Positions 7,308 to 14,633 of a stretch of 32,730 bases of DNA are shown here, piece after piece. The notes beneath the pieces were generated by a model. It saw only the letters and a list, made by a program, of their open reading frames with translations, had not been told where the DNA came from and did not search any database. This DNA comes from Actinomycetota bacterium. GTDB lineage: Bacteria > Actinomycetota > Actinomycetes > Nanopelagicales > Nanopelagicaceae. Within the stretch, counting starts at the first letter, position 1, and every line of letters begins with the position of its first letter. The translations under genes and the position numbers were made by a program. Where the stretch lies: assembly GCA_029977785.1 (NCBI GenBank), contig JAPOKG010000009.1, positions 1-32,730 of the forward strand, given 5' to 3'.

Positions 7308-7336
7308 TTGAATCAGCCATATCCCGCACATAGGAT
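7308..7336 (+). promoter_or_regulatory. Candidate promoter of the sugar transporter operon
   Basis: TTGAAT (7308-7313) and TAGGAT (7331-7336) are separated by 17 bp, the ideal spacing for a housekeeping sigma factor. Transcription would start near 7343 and leave a leader of about 32 nt with AAGGGA seven bases before the ATG at 7375. The 127-bp gap also contains a 10-bp direct repeat, AGATAACGAA, at 7231-7240 (inside the lactonase end) and 7254-7263. Confidence 0.5.
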
Positions 7337-7374
7337 TCCCACACAGCAATTCCGCTGCTTTTGAAGGGAAACAC

Positions 7375-8364
7375 ATGAAGAAAGGTCTAATGGCAGTAGC
7401 TGCAGTTGCAGCTCTTGCATTGGTAACTGGAACAGCTGCTCCAGTAACAGCAGCAGAGAAGACCCTCAAGATCTATTTGATCTCAAAGGGCGAAACACAT
7501 CAGTTCTGGCAAGCAGTTAAGTTAGGCGCTGAGACACAAGCGAAGAAGATGAACGCAGAGATCGTCTTCCAGGGTCCAGCAGCTGAAACAATGATCGATA
7601 AGCAACTTGAAATGCTTGATGCAGCAATTGCAGTTAAGCCAGATGCAATCGGTTACGCAGCTCTCGGAACAACACAGGCTGTTCCAAAGCTCAAGGCAGC
7701 ACATGATGCAGGAATTCCTGTTTACATGTTCGATACAGCAGCAAGCTGCCCAGGCAAGCTTGGCGTTGAATCAGATTGCGCACTTGGCGTTGCATACACA
7801 AACAGCACAGCAGCAGGTGCACTAGCTGCAGATAAGATGGCAGCTCTTCTTAAGGGTAAGGGCAAGGTTCTAGTTGTCGGTCACTCACAGACAAACCAGA
7901 CAGGTATCGACCGTGCAAACGGCTTTATCAACCAGATCAAGAAGAAGCACAAGGGCATCAAGCTCCTCACAACTCAGTACGCTGAAGGTGGAGACGCTCT
8001 TAAGGCACAGGAAATCGTTAGCGCAGCACTTGTTGCTAACAAGGACCTCAAGGGTATCTACGGAACTAACGAAGGCGTTTCAATCGGAGCTGGCCAGGCA
8101 TTCAAGGCAGCTAAGTTGAAGAACGGCGCAGTTAAGTTGATCGGCTTCGACTCAGGAAAGCAGCAGATTGCAAACATCAAGTCTGGTCTTCAGACTGGTG
8201 CAATCACACAGAGCCCAATGGGTATCGGTGCTAAGACTGTAGAAGCGCTCGTTAACTACGTACGCAACAAGACAGTTCCAAAGCCACTTATCGACACTGG
8301 CTTCTACTACTACGATAAGAAGAACATCAGCGACCCAACAGTTGCTGGAAACCTTTACGAATAA
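7375..8364 (+). CDS. Sugar-binding protein of a CUT2 ABC transporter (RbsB-like)
   Basis: Extracytoplasmic receptor that delivers a monosaccharide to the permease. The 329-residue protein starts with a Sec signal peptide (MKKGLMAVAAV... cut probably near VTAA, residues 25-27) with no lipobox Cys, then a Peripl_BP_4 domain: ISKGETHQFWQAVKLGAE, KPDAIGYAALGTT, GIPVYMFDTAA, KVLVVGHSQTNQTGIDRANGF, GIYGTNEGVSIGAGQAF and KLIGFDSGKQQIANIKSG. Codon use is strongly restricted (Lys almost only AAG, Asn AAC, Ala mostly GCA/GCT), unlike its neighbours, suggesting high expression. It has its own promoter and is separated from the ATPase gene by a strong hairpin. L-fucose is the likely ligand by context only. 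Confidence 0.92.
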   Translation: MKKGLMAVAAVAALALVTGTAAPVTAAEKTLKIYLISKGETHQFWQAVKLGAETQAKKMNAEIVFQGPAAETMIDKQLEMLDAAIAVKPDAIGYAALGTTQAVPKLKAAHDAGIPVYMFDTAASCPGKLGVESDCALGVAYTNSTAAGALAADKMAALLKGKGKVLVVGHSQTNQTGIDRANGFINQIKKKHKGIKLLTTQYAEGGDALKAQEIVSAALVANKDLKGIYGTNEGVSIGAGQAFKAAKLKNGAVKLIGFDSGKQQIANIKSGLQTGAITQSPMGIGAKTVEALVNYVRNKTVPKPLIDTGFYYYDKKNISDPTVAGNLYE

Positions 8365-8391
8365 GTCGTTCTCGACCTATTAGTAGGTAAT

Positions 8392-8433
8392 TAAGGCATG
8401 ATGGCCGGGAGCAATCTCGGCCATCATGCTTTA
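8392..8433 (+). terminator. Strong 19-bp hairpin between binding protein and ATPase genes (partial terminator or mRNA-stabilising stem)
   Basis: GCATGATGGCCG (8396-8407) pairs perfectly with CGGCCATCATGC (8418-8429). The helix extends inward by three pairs to a GCAA tetraloop (GNRA class) at 8411-8414 and outward by four pairs (one G-U). It is followed only by TTACTATT, so the U-tract is interrupted. In this position it could terminate most transcripts after the binding protein gene, or protect its 3' end, giving more receptor than ATPase and permease. Confidence 0.7.
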
Positions 8434-8474
8434 CTATTCGATTACTTTCAGCGCTCAAGGTTTGTGGGGAAACA

Positions 8475-9995
8475 ATGGCAACAGCTCAACTCTTATCGCT
8501 CACTGGCGTAAGTAAAGAGTTTCCAGGAGTAAAGGCCCTCGATAACGTTCAGTTCGATCTCAACGAAGGCGAAGTACATGCCATCGTTGGTGAGAATGGG
8601 GCGGGCAAATCAACCCTCATGAAGATTCTCTCAGGTATCTACAAAAAGGATGCCGGCGATGTTAAATACCGCGGCCAATCTGTAGAAATTCCTAACCCAT
8701 ACGAAGCACAGCGTTTAGGCATCAGCATTATTCACCAAGAGCTTAACTTGATGCCCCACCTCACAGTTGCACAGAATATTTTTATTGGCCGTGAAGATCG
8801 CCGGCCAGGCCGAGTTTTCCTCAATAATCCAAAGCTCAATGATGAAGCGACAAAGTTGCTCGCAGAACTTGAACTCAATCTTGATCCAAAAGCAATCGTT
8901 GGTGAACTCACAATTGCAAAGCAGCAGATGGTTGAAATTGCAAAGGCAGTGTCTTATCGCGGCTCAGTAATCATCATGGATGAGCCAACTTCCTCTCTGA
9001 CTCCAGCCGAGACTGAGTCCCTCTTTAAGATTATTCGCACTCTCAAGGCAGCTGGTAAGGGCGTTGTCTATATCTCGCACCGCTTGGAAGAGCTAGCAAA
9101 AATTACTGACCGGATCACCGTCATTCGCGATGGTCAGTATGTAAAGACGCTGAAGACCACCGAAACTTCAATTCCTGAAGTTATCTCGCTCATGGTTGGA
9201 CGAAAAGTTGATCAGGATCAGCGCCCTAGCAACCGCAATATCGGTTCCGAAATTGTCATGAAGGTGGAAGGTATTTCAGATCGCCACTTGCTTCGCAATG
9301 TCTCCTTTGAACTTCGCAAAGGTGAAATCCTCGGGTTCGCTGGCCTTATGGGCGCCGGACGTACTGAACTTGCTCGCGCCATCATCGGAGCCGACCCTCG
9401 CACTGAAGGAAAGATTTACCTTCACGGTAAAGAGGTAAAGATTAAGCAACCATCAGATGCTGTTGCTGCTGGAATTGGCTATCTCTCTGAAGATCGCAAA
9501 CGTTTTGGTCTTCTCCTAATTCAAAACCTCACATTTAACGTGATTCTCTCCTCGATTCCACGCTTCTCTAAGTTCGGTTGGCTTCGCATTAAGCCGGCAG
9601 CAGGCGTGACTCGCGATGTCATCTCTCAGCTCCGGGTGCGCACACCTTCTGAGAATCAATTTGTAAAGAACCTCTCTGGTGGAAATCAGCAGAAGGTCGT
9701 CATTGGTAAGTGGCTGACCCGTAACTGCGACATCTTGATCTTCGACGAACCAACCCGCGGAATCGACGTGGGCGCTAAAGATGAGATTTACAAGCTTTTA
9801 ACCAAGCTAGCTGAAGAAGGAAAATCAATCATCATGATTTCATCCGAGCTTCCTGAAATCTTGCGCATGTCAGACCGAGTGGCGGTTATGTGTGCAGGAC
9901 GTTTAACGGGAATTCTCGACAATAAGGATGCTAACCAAGAAAAGATTATTGAGTACGCAACCAAATTTAGCGACGAACTATCGGTAGTTCACTAA
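8475..9995 (+). CDS. Sugar ABC transporter ATPase with two ABC domains (RbsA/MglA-like)
   Basis: Couples ATP hydrolysis to sugar import at the inner face of the membrane. The 506 residues hold two nucleotide-binding domains. The first has Walker A GENGAGKST (39-47), a divergent signature LTIAKQQM and Walker B VIIMDEPTSSL. The second has a degenerate Walker A-like GLMGAGRTE, a normal signature LSGGNQQK and Walker B ILIFDEPTRGIDVGAK. This asymmetry is normal for CUT2 ATPases. Expected length for the family. It starts 110 bp after the binding protein gene, behind the hairpin, with GGGG upstream of the ATG, and precedes the permease by 19 bp. Substrate inferred as L-fucose from the catabolic genes next to it. 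Confidence 0.95.
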   Translation: MATAQLLSLTGVSKEFPGVKALDNVQFDLNEGEVHAIVGENGAGKSTLMKILSGIYKKDAGDVKYRGQSVEIPNPYEAQRLGISIIHQELNLMPHLTVAQNIFIGREDRRPGRVFLNNPKLNDEATKLLAELELNLDPKAIVGELTIAKQQMVEIAKAVSYRGSVIIMDEPTSSLTPAETESLFKIIRTLKAAGKGVVYISHRLEELAKITDRITVIRDGQYVKTLKTTETSIPEVISLMVGRKVDQDQRPSNRNIGSEIVMKVEGISDRHLLRNVSFELRKGEILGFAGLMGAGRTELARAIIGADPRTEGKIYLHGKEVKIKQPSDAVAAGIGYLSEDRKRFGLLLIQNLTFNVILSSIPRFSKFGWLRIKPAAGVTRDVISQLRVRTPSENQFVKNLSGGNQQKVVIGKWLTRNCDILIFDEPTRGIDVGAKDEIYKLLTKLAEEGKSIIMISSELPEILRMSDRVAVMCAGRLTGILDNKDANQEKIIEYATKFSDELSVVH

Positions 9996-10014
9996 GAAGA
10001 GGAAAGAGAAACAC

Positions 10015-11031
10015 ATGTCAGATGATCTAACTACAGCTGGTCAGGGCGAAGGCGGAAGCAAGGTCTCAGCCTTCATTCGACGTGAGATTGGTCGCGTAGC
10101 AGCGCTTGCCTCTCTCGTTGTTATCTTTATCTTCTTCACCATCATGAACCCAGTATTTGCCTCTTGGGCAAATGTCTCTGGCGGTATCTTGATGTCGACC
10201 ACCGTTATTGGTCTGCTCGCCATCGGAGTTACCTTCGTAATCATCACTGGCGGTATCGACCTATCCGTTGGTACCTCGATGGCTCTCGTTGCAGTCATTA
10301 CCGGAAAAATGGTGATGGCTTATGAACTCAACGTCTGGGTAGGAATCTTGCTTGGAATGGTTGTGGGTGGCTTGCTCGGCGCAGTCAATGGAATCTTGAT
10401 TACCGTTCTGCGTCTACCGCCATTTATCGCAACGCTTGCAACCATGAAAGGTGCGCAAGGACTTGCTCTCATTATCTCTGACTTGAAGCCAATCCTCTTC
10501 GCAACAGATGTTAAGGGTTGGGATCAGATCGCCCAGGGAAATATCATCCCGAATTTCCCTAACGGTGTTCTCATCCTCTTTGTTGCAGCAATTATCGGTT
10601 CTCTGATTCTCAACAAGACGGTATTAGGTCGTTACAACTTTGCAATCGGCTCCAATCTTGAGGCGACAAAGCTCTCTGGCGTTAAAGTAAATCGCTGGTT
10701 GGTTGCTATCTACGCTCTCTGCGGCGTTTATGTCGGTCTTGCTGCAGTAGTCATCACCTCACGCCTGGGCTCTGCTCAGCCAGACCTCGGTCTTGGATAC
10801 GAACTCGAAGCAATCGCAGCGGTCATCATCGGTGGAACTTCACTCTTTGGCGGTAAAGGAACTATCGGTGGAACAATCATTGGTGCTCTCATCATGTCTG
10901 TTCTCATCAACGGACTTCGCATCCTTGGTCTTCAGCAAGAGTGGCAGTATGTGGTTGTAGGCGCAGTTATCTTGTTGGCAGTATTTGGAGATAATCTCCG
11001 TCGTCGTCGCGCTGGTGACACAACTGTTTGA
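10015..11031 (+). CDS. Sugar ABC transporter permease (RbsC-like, CUT2)
   Basis: Membrane channel of the same importer. The 338 residues are mostly hydrophobic with about 8-10 likely transmembrane segments. Family motifs include FTIMNPVFASWANVSGGILMS near the N-terminus, GVTFVIITGGIDLSVGTSMAL, GAVNGILITVLRLPPFIATLATM, and GLGYELEAIAAVIIGGTSLFGGKGT followed by GALIMSVLINGLRILGL. It has a good ribosome-binding site (AGGAAAG) and is the last gene of the rightward operon, ending at a strong terminator. No second permease is present, so a homodimer is expected, as in ribose and galactose importers. Confidence 0.95.
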   Translation: MSDDLTTAGQGEGGSKVSAFIRREIGRVAALASLVVIFIFFTIMNPVFASWANVSGGILMSTTVIGLLAIGVTFVIITGGIDLSVGTSMALVAVITGKMVMAYELNVWVGILLGMVVGGLLGAVNGILITVLRLPPFIATLATMKGAQGLALIISDLKPILFATDVKGWDQIAQGNIIPNFPNGVLILFVAAIIGSLILNKTVLGRYNFAIGSNLEATKLSGVKVNRWLVAIYALCGVYVGLAAVVITSRLGSAQPDLGLGYELEAIAAVIIGGTSLFGGKGTIGGTIIGALIMSVLINGLRILGLQQEWQYVVVGAVILLAVFGDNLRRRRAGDTTV

Positions 11032-11047
11032 TTAGTTGGATTATAAG

Positions 11048-11079
11048 AAAAACCCCCGTGCATATGTGCGGGGGTTTTT
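11048..11079. terminator. Bidirectional intrinsic terminator between convergent operons
   Basis: AAAAACCCCCG (11048-11058) pairs exactly with CGGGGGTTTTT (11069-11079); three more weak pairs lead to an ATAT loop. There is a T run after the stem on the plus strand and, because of the A run, also on the minus strand. It therefore ends both the sugar permease transcript and the leftward amino-acid transporter transcript, whose ATPase gene stops 3 bp away. Confidence 0.93.
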
Positions 11080-11081
11080 TG

Positions 11082-11828
11082 TTACAGACGACCCGCCTGA
11101 TGGACTCGCTTTAAGAACTCTTGAGTCTTGGGGTTCTGCGGGTTATGCAATACCTGTTCTGCGCTTCCACGTTCAACGACATTACCTGATTCAAGGAAGC
11201 AGACTTCATCGGCTACTTGGGTTGCAAATCCCATTTCATGTGTTGCCAATACCATCGTCATGCCATCGCTCTTAAGATCACGTACAGCAGAGAGAACTTC
11301 GTTAACCAACACTGGGTCAAGCGCTGATGTGACTTCATCAAGCAGAAGCAGGCGCGGGCTAACCGCAAGAGATCTAATAATCGCTACTCGTTGCTGCTGT
11401 CCTCCACTAAGGCGGTCAGGATATTGATCTGCCTTATCAGCTAAATCAAAGCGCTTAAGGAGGTGCAGCGCGTGCGCATTGGCTTCATCCTTGCTCTTTC
11501 CATGCACCTTGATCGGTGAGAGTGTGATGTTCTCAAGCACTGTCTTATGTGGAAATAAGTTAAATGATTGAAAGACCATGCCCAAGCGACGGCGGACTTC
11601 ATCTACATTGATCAGTGGATCTGAAATCTCTTGGCCATCTAAGAAAATCTGGCCATCATCGATTGATTCCAGCAGATTAATGCAGCGCAAGAGAGTGGAT
11701 TTGCCTGAACCGGAGGCTCCAATAAGCACCGTCGCAGTGTGTTCTGGAACTTGCAGCGATAGGTCCTGCAGGACAACATCAGGGCCAAAGGACTTTCGAA
11801 CGTTTACCAGTTCTAGAACGTTGCTCAT
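11082..11828 (-). CDS. Polar amino-acid ABC transporter ATP-binding protein (GlnQ/HisP type)
   Basis: ATPase of an amino-acid importer. The 248 residues contain one complete ABC domain: Walker A GASGSGKST at about 37-45, MVFQSFNLFPHKTVLENI around the Q-loop, signature LSGGQQQRVAI, Walker B LLLLDEVTSALD, and the switch His in LATHEMGF. Length and the LINLLESIDDG-like RCINLLESIDDG segment are typical of the polar amino-acid group. The Val in DEVTSALD replaces the more common Pro, which is a known variant. Its ATG overlaps the permease stop by one base (TAATG). It is last in the leftward operon. The amino acid transported cannot be read from sequence. Confidence 0.93.
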   Translation of the reverse strand: MSNVLELVNVRKSFGPDVVLQDLSLQVPEHTATVLIGASGSGKSTLLRCINLLESIDDGQIFLDGQEISDPLINVDEVRRRLGMVFQSFNLFPHKTVLENITLSPIKVHGKSKDEANAHALHLLKRFDLADKADQYPDRLSGGQQQRVAIIRSLAVSPRLLLLDEVTSALDPVLVNEVLSAVRDLKSDGMTMVLATHEMGFATQVADEVCFLESGNVVERGSAEQVLHNPQNPKTQEFLKRVHQAGRL

Positions 11829-12694
11829 TAGATGGCACCCTCAGAGTTCTGCGCACTTGTGCGCTGTCTGATGGCTCGATCTGTATAGCGAGTCATTGGA
11901 ATTGTGATGAGCAAAAAGAGTATGGCTGCCACAACATAAGGGGTGTAATTAAAGGTACGGCTCGCATTAATTTGAGCAGCGCGCACCGCATCTGTGACTC
12001 CCAAGATTGAGACTAAGCCTGTGTCTTTCAGCAGTGACACAAAGTCATTGAGCAATGGTGGAACCACGCGGCGTATTGCTTGTGGCAATACAACAAAACG
12101 CATTGTCTGCCCGGAAGTTAATCCGAGTGAGCGAGCAGCTGCGCGTTGGCTTGGATGGATAGATAAAATTCCACTTCGTATAACTTCAGCAACATATGCC
12201 GAATAAGTAAGGACTACTGCAACAGTTCCGAGGAAGATGACATTGCTGGAAACCCCAGAAAGTCCCAGCGCGGGAACGCCAAAGCCAACGAGCAAGATAA
12301 TCAAGATGAGTGGAGCGCCTCGGAAGATATCAACGTAAGCAGTAGCTAGGAATCTAAATGGGGTAAGCGCTGGTGACTTGGTAGTTCGCAGTAGCGCAAG
12401 ACCTAGCGCAATGACGCCAATGGCAGCGCCACCAATAAAGGTGAGCTGCAAATTAATCCAGAGCCCTTGGACGACTGTTGGAAAGACCTCGCGCCCATAA
12501 TCAATATCGAAGAAGGTCGCCTTGACAGTTTCCCAGCCTGGTGAACTCACAAGAATTATCGCAAGAGTTCCAAGAACGAAAATAGAAGAAGCCGCAGCAA
12601 TACTTGCTTGCTTGCGGCTAATCCTGCGACGGGATTTACGTCGTTCTAGTTCGCGGGAGCTTGGCGACCAAGCAGAGCTTTTCTTCTCTGACAT
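11828..12694 (-). CDS. Polar amino-acid ABC transporter permease (HisM/GlnP type)
   Basis: Integral membrane subunit of the amino-acid importer. There is a basic N-terminal tail of about 30 residues, a first membrane span (ASIFVLGTLAIILV), then the family core: VFPTVVQGLWINLQLTFIGG, YVDIFRGAPLILIILLV, VVLTYSAYVAEVIRSGI and the cytoplasmic EAA-type loop RAAARSLGLTSGQTMRFVVLPQAIRRVVPPLLND that contacts the ATPase. The track begins at a TTG (12703), nine bases upstream. I use the ATG at 12694, though AAGG is 4 bases from the TTG and 13 from the ATG, so either is possible. It is the only permease in the operon, so it probably works as a homodimer. Confidence 0.92.
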   Translation of the reverse strand: MSEKKSSAWSPSSRELERRKSRRRISRKQASIAAASSIFVLGTLAIILVSSPGWETVKATFFDIDYGREVFPTVVQGLWINLQLTFIGGAAIGVIALGLALLRTTKSPALTPFRFLATAYVDIFRGAPLILIILLVGFGVPALGLSGVSSNVIFLGTVAVVLTYSAYVAEVIRSGILSIHPSQRAAARSLGLTSGQTMRFVVLPQAIRRVVPPLLNDFVSLLKDTGLVSILGVTDAVRAAQINASRTFNYTPYVVAAILFLLITIPMTRYTDRAIRQRTSAQNSEGAI

Positions 12695-12730
12695 GGTCGC
12701 CAAACTACCTTGTTTACTGCGCAGTTTCTA

Positions 12731-13579
12731 TTAAGGCTTCAATACAGGAGCGCCAGCATCAGTTGCTAGCCACTTATCTGTAATTGATGCGAGTGTGCCA
12801 TCTGCAGTAATGGCATCAACAGCGCCGCTTACGCAAGATGTGAGCTTGCTTCCCTTTGAAAGCAAGAGACCAAACTGATCTCCTTCACCAGTTGAAGGAA
12901 GCTGACCAACGATAAGACCGTTTGGAACTTCAACACCTGATAGATAGAAAGCTGTTGGTAGATCTACAACAAGGCCGTCGATCTGCTTGTTCTTGAGTGC
13001 AGATACACCCGCTGCGTTGTCATTGAATACCTGTGGCTTTGTGCCGATCTGGTTTTCGATTGCATCAAGAGAGGTTGTACCGACTGCAGCCCCGAGCTTG
13101 GCGCTCTTGAGGTCTGCAAGTGAAGTCTTTCCTTCAATCTTGCTTCCCTTGAATGAGACGATTGCCTGAGGAGCTGTGTAATAAGGTGATGAGAAATCAA
13201 CAGCCTTCTTGCGATCCTCTGTAATTGAGAACTGCTGCAAGTTGAAGTCAAAGTTCTTCTTTCCTGGTGTTACAGCTGAATCAAATGTTGTGCGGACCCA
13301 GGTGACATCTGCAGCATCAAAGCCGAGTTGCTTAGCAACTGCATAAGCGACTGCGCCTTCAAAGCCTTCTCCAGATTCTGGCTTGTCATCGATAACCCAT
13401 GGGTAGTAAGCAGGTTCACCGGTAGCGATAGTGAGCTTGCCTTCGGTGATTGTTGCTAAATCTCCCTTTTCACATGATGCAGAAGCTGATGACGAGTCGT
13501 CATTGCCAAGTCCGCAACCTGAAAGTGTGAGAGCGGCTGCGATTACAGCTGCGGTGATAATTCCAAAACGTTTTTGCAC
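12731..13579 (-). CDS. Amino-acid-binding lipoprotein of an ABC transporter (family 3)
   Basis: Receptor of the amino-acid importer, anchored to the outer face of the membrane. The 282-residue protein begins with a lipoprotein signal peptide: hydrophobic core and lipobox LSGC with Cys22, then a Ser/Asp linker. The mature part matches family 3 binding proteins: GKLTIATGEPAYYPWVIDD, GFEGAVAYAVAKQLGF, KNFDFNLQQFSITEDRKKAVDFSSPYY, GAAVGTTSLDAIE and DGTLASITDKWL. It starts at a GTG with a near-perfect AAGGAG five bases upstream, which fixes the start. It is first in the leftward operon. A long inverted repeat lies 27 bp upstream. Confidence 0.93.
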   Translation of the reverse strand: MQKRFGIITAAVIAAALTLSGCGLGNDDSSSASASCEKGDLATITEGKLTIATGEPAYYPWVIDDKPESGEGFEGAVAYAVAKQLGFDAADVTWVRTTFDSAVTPGKKNFDFNLQQFSITEDRKKAVDFSSPYYTAPQAIVSFKGSKIEGKTSLADLKSAKLGAAVGTTSLDAIENQIGTKPQVFNDNAAGVSALKNKQIDGLVVDLPTAFYLSGVEVPNGLIVGQLPSTGEGDQFGLLLSKGSKLTSCVSGAVDAITADGTLASITDKWLATDAGAPVLKP

Positions 13580-13605
13580 GTGAGCTCCTTAAGTCTGGGG
13601 CGAAA

Positions 13606-13628
13606 TTAATACTGGCGAAGCGTATTAA
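13606..13628. promoter_or_regulatory. Inverted repeat TTAATAC-N9-GTATTAA, candidate operator of the amino-acid transporter operon
   Basis: Two perfect 7-bp arms separated by 9 bp lie 27-49 bp upstream of the leftward lipoprotein start at 13579. Arm centres are 16 bp apart, close to one and a half helical turns, and the AT-rich arms may overlap the -10 region (TATTAA on the minus strand). No match to a specific regulator consensus is claimed. Confidence 0.5.
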
Positions 13629-13678
13629 GCAGGTGGGGGTATGTCGACTCGCAAATGAACTGCAAGAAGCCCGAATAA

Positions 13679-13708
13679 TCAAAAACGCCCCTCGTAGTGA
13701 AGGGCGTT
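13679..13708 (-). terminator. Intrinsic terminator downstream of tRNA-Tyr
   Basis: On the minus strand AACGCCC pairs with GGGCGTT around an 11-nt loop, followed by a T run and TGA. It begins only 3 nt after the encoded CCA end of the tRNA and separates it from the amino-acid transporter operon. Confidence 0.88.
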
Positions 13709-13710
13709 GT

Positions 13711-13795
13711 TGGTGGCGGGTGAAGGATTTGAACCTTCGAAGGCAGAGCCGGGGGATTTACAGTCCCCTCCCATTGGCCGCTCGGGCAACCCGCC
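13711..13795 (-). tRNA. tRNA-Tyr (anticodon GUA), 3' CCA encoded
   Basis: Reading the minus strand, a 7-bp acceptor stem GGCGGGT/ACCCGCC, a D-arm region with GCCCGAGCGGCCAAUGGGA, an anticodon loop CUGUAAA giving GUA, a long variable arm (class II, as expected for bacterial tRNA-Tyr), a T-arm with GGTTCAAATCC and discriminator A followed by CCA. It lies 55 bp downstream of an SDR gene on the same strand; whether it has its own promoter in that gap or is made by read-through is not clear. It is followed at once by its terminator. Confidence 0.97.
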
Positions 13796-13850
13796 AGGGT
13801 CTTACGGCTTGCGTAGATTACCTTATTTATTAGATCTCTTGAAATCGGCG

Positions 13851-14633
13851 CTATTCAGGGAGGATGACTGGAACTTGAGTAATCAAGCCTCCATCAATGA
13901 CATAGGAAGCTCCTGTGACAAATGAAGACTTATCAGAACATAAGAAGCCAACGAGATTGCCTATGTCATGGATGCTCGCCATACGTCCAATTGGATGAGA
14001 AAGTCCCCATTCATGCAAAAGATCTTCTTCACTGCGATCGCCTTTAAATGATTGCGCAGTTGCTCGTAACATTGGAGTATCAACGCAACCCGGAAGCACA
14101 GCGTTGCAACGAATCTGCTCAGCAGCATAATCAACTGCAATTGCACGAGTAAGAGCATTGACCGCGCCCTTTGAGGCAGCGTATGCGACTACACCTTTCT
14201 GGTTGGAAAGTGATTGCACGGATGAAATATTGACGATTGAACCGCCCTTAACTTTGCGCATAAATGGAACGGCATACTTTGTTGTCAGATACATAGCCTT
14301 TACATTGACGCCGAATGTCTTCTCCCAGATTTCATCTGTGGTTTCTTCAGCGTTGCCATAGGTCTGCACACCTGCACTATTAACCAGATAATCAATATGA
14401 CCATGTTTATTGCCGACCTCTGTGACAGCGCTCTTTACTTGAGCCTCTGATGAGATATCTACTTTGGCACCTGAAAAGCGATCACCGTAGCTGGCGAACT
14501 GTGCTGTGGCGCTAGCTATTGCTTTCTCATCTACATCGAAGATGATTACGGTCGCACCATCTTCGAGCAGGCGTTGGGCGCTGCCAAGACCAATTCCTTT
14601 GGCTCCCCCAGTAACGATTGCAACCTTATTCAT
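13851..14633 (-). CDS. Short-chain dehydrogenase/reductase of unknown substrate
   Basis: NAD(P)-dependent oxidoreductase. The 260 residues carry TGGAKGIG at 8-15, NSAGVQ, the catalytic Ser in NISSVQS, YAASK, and a C-terminal GASYVIDGGLI. The acidic FDVDE at the end of beta-2 suggests NAD rather than NADP. The ATG lies inside the end of the lactate dehydrogenase gene (8-nt overlap) with AAGGAG eight bases upstream, so the two are probably co-translated. The gene ends 55 bp before tRNA-Tyr. It resembles sugar or hydroxyacid dehydrogenases and FabG-like proteins, but I cannot assign a substrate. Pairing with lldD hints at small-hydroxyacid or sugar metabolism. Confidence 0.88.
   Translation of the reverse strand: MNKVAIVTGGAKGIGLGSAQRLLEDGATVIIFDVDEKAIASATAQFASYGDRFSGAKVDISSEAQVKSAVTEVGNKHGHIDYLVNSAGVQTYGNAEETTDEIWEKTFGVNVKAMYLTTKYAVPFMRKVKGGSIVNISSVQSLSNQKGVVAYAASKGAVNALTRAIAVDYAAEQIRCNAVLPGCVDTPMLRATAQSFKGDRSEEDLLHEWGLSHPIGRMASIHDIGNLVGFLCSDKSSFVTGASYVIDGGLITQVPVILPE

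Noticed and set aside
8475-9995. Degenerate signature in ABC domain 1 and degenerate Walker A in domain 2
   Set aside because: Normal for the CUT2 (RbsA/MglA) ATPase family, not a sign of decay.
11082-11828. DEVTSALD instead of DEPTSALD in Walker B
   Set aside because: A known variant in amino-acid transporter ATPases; the catalytic Glu is present.
13633-13925. Plus-strand ORFs containing WRVKDLNLRRQSRG and GEGFEPSKAEPGDLQ
   Set aside because: They are the antisense of tRNA-Tyr; this type of peptide is a well-known spurious annotation arising from tRNA genes.
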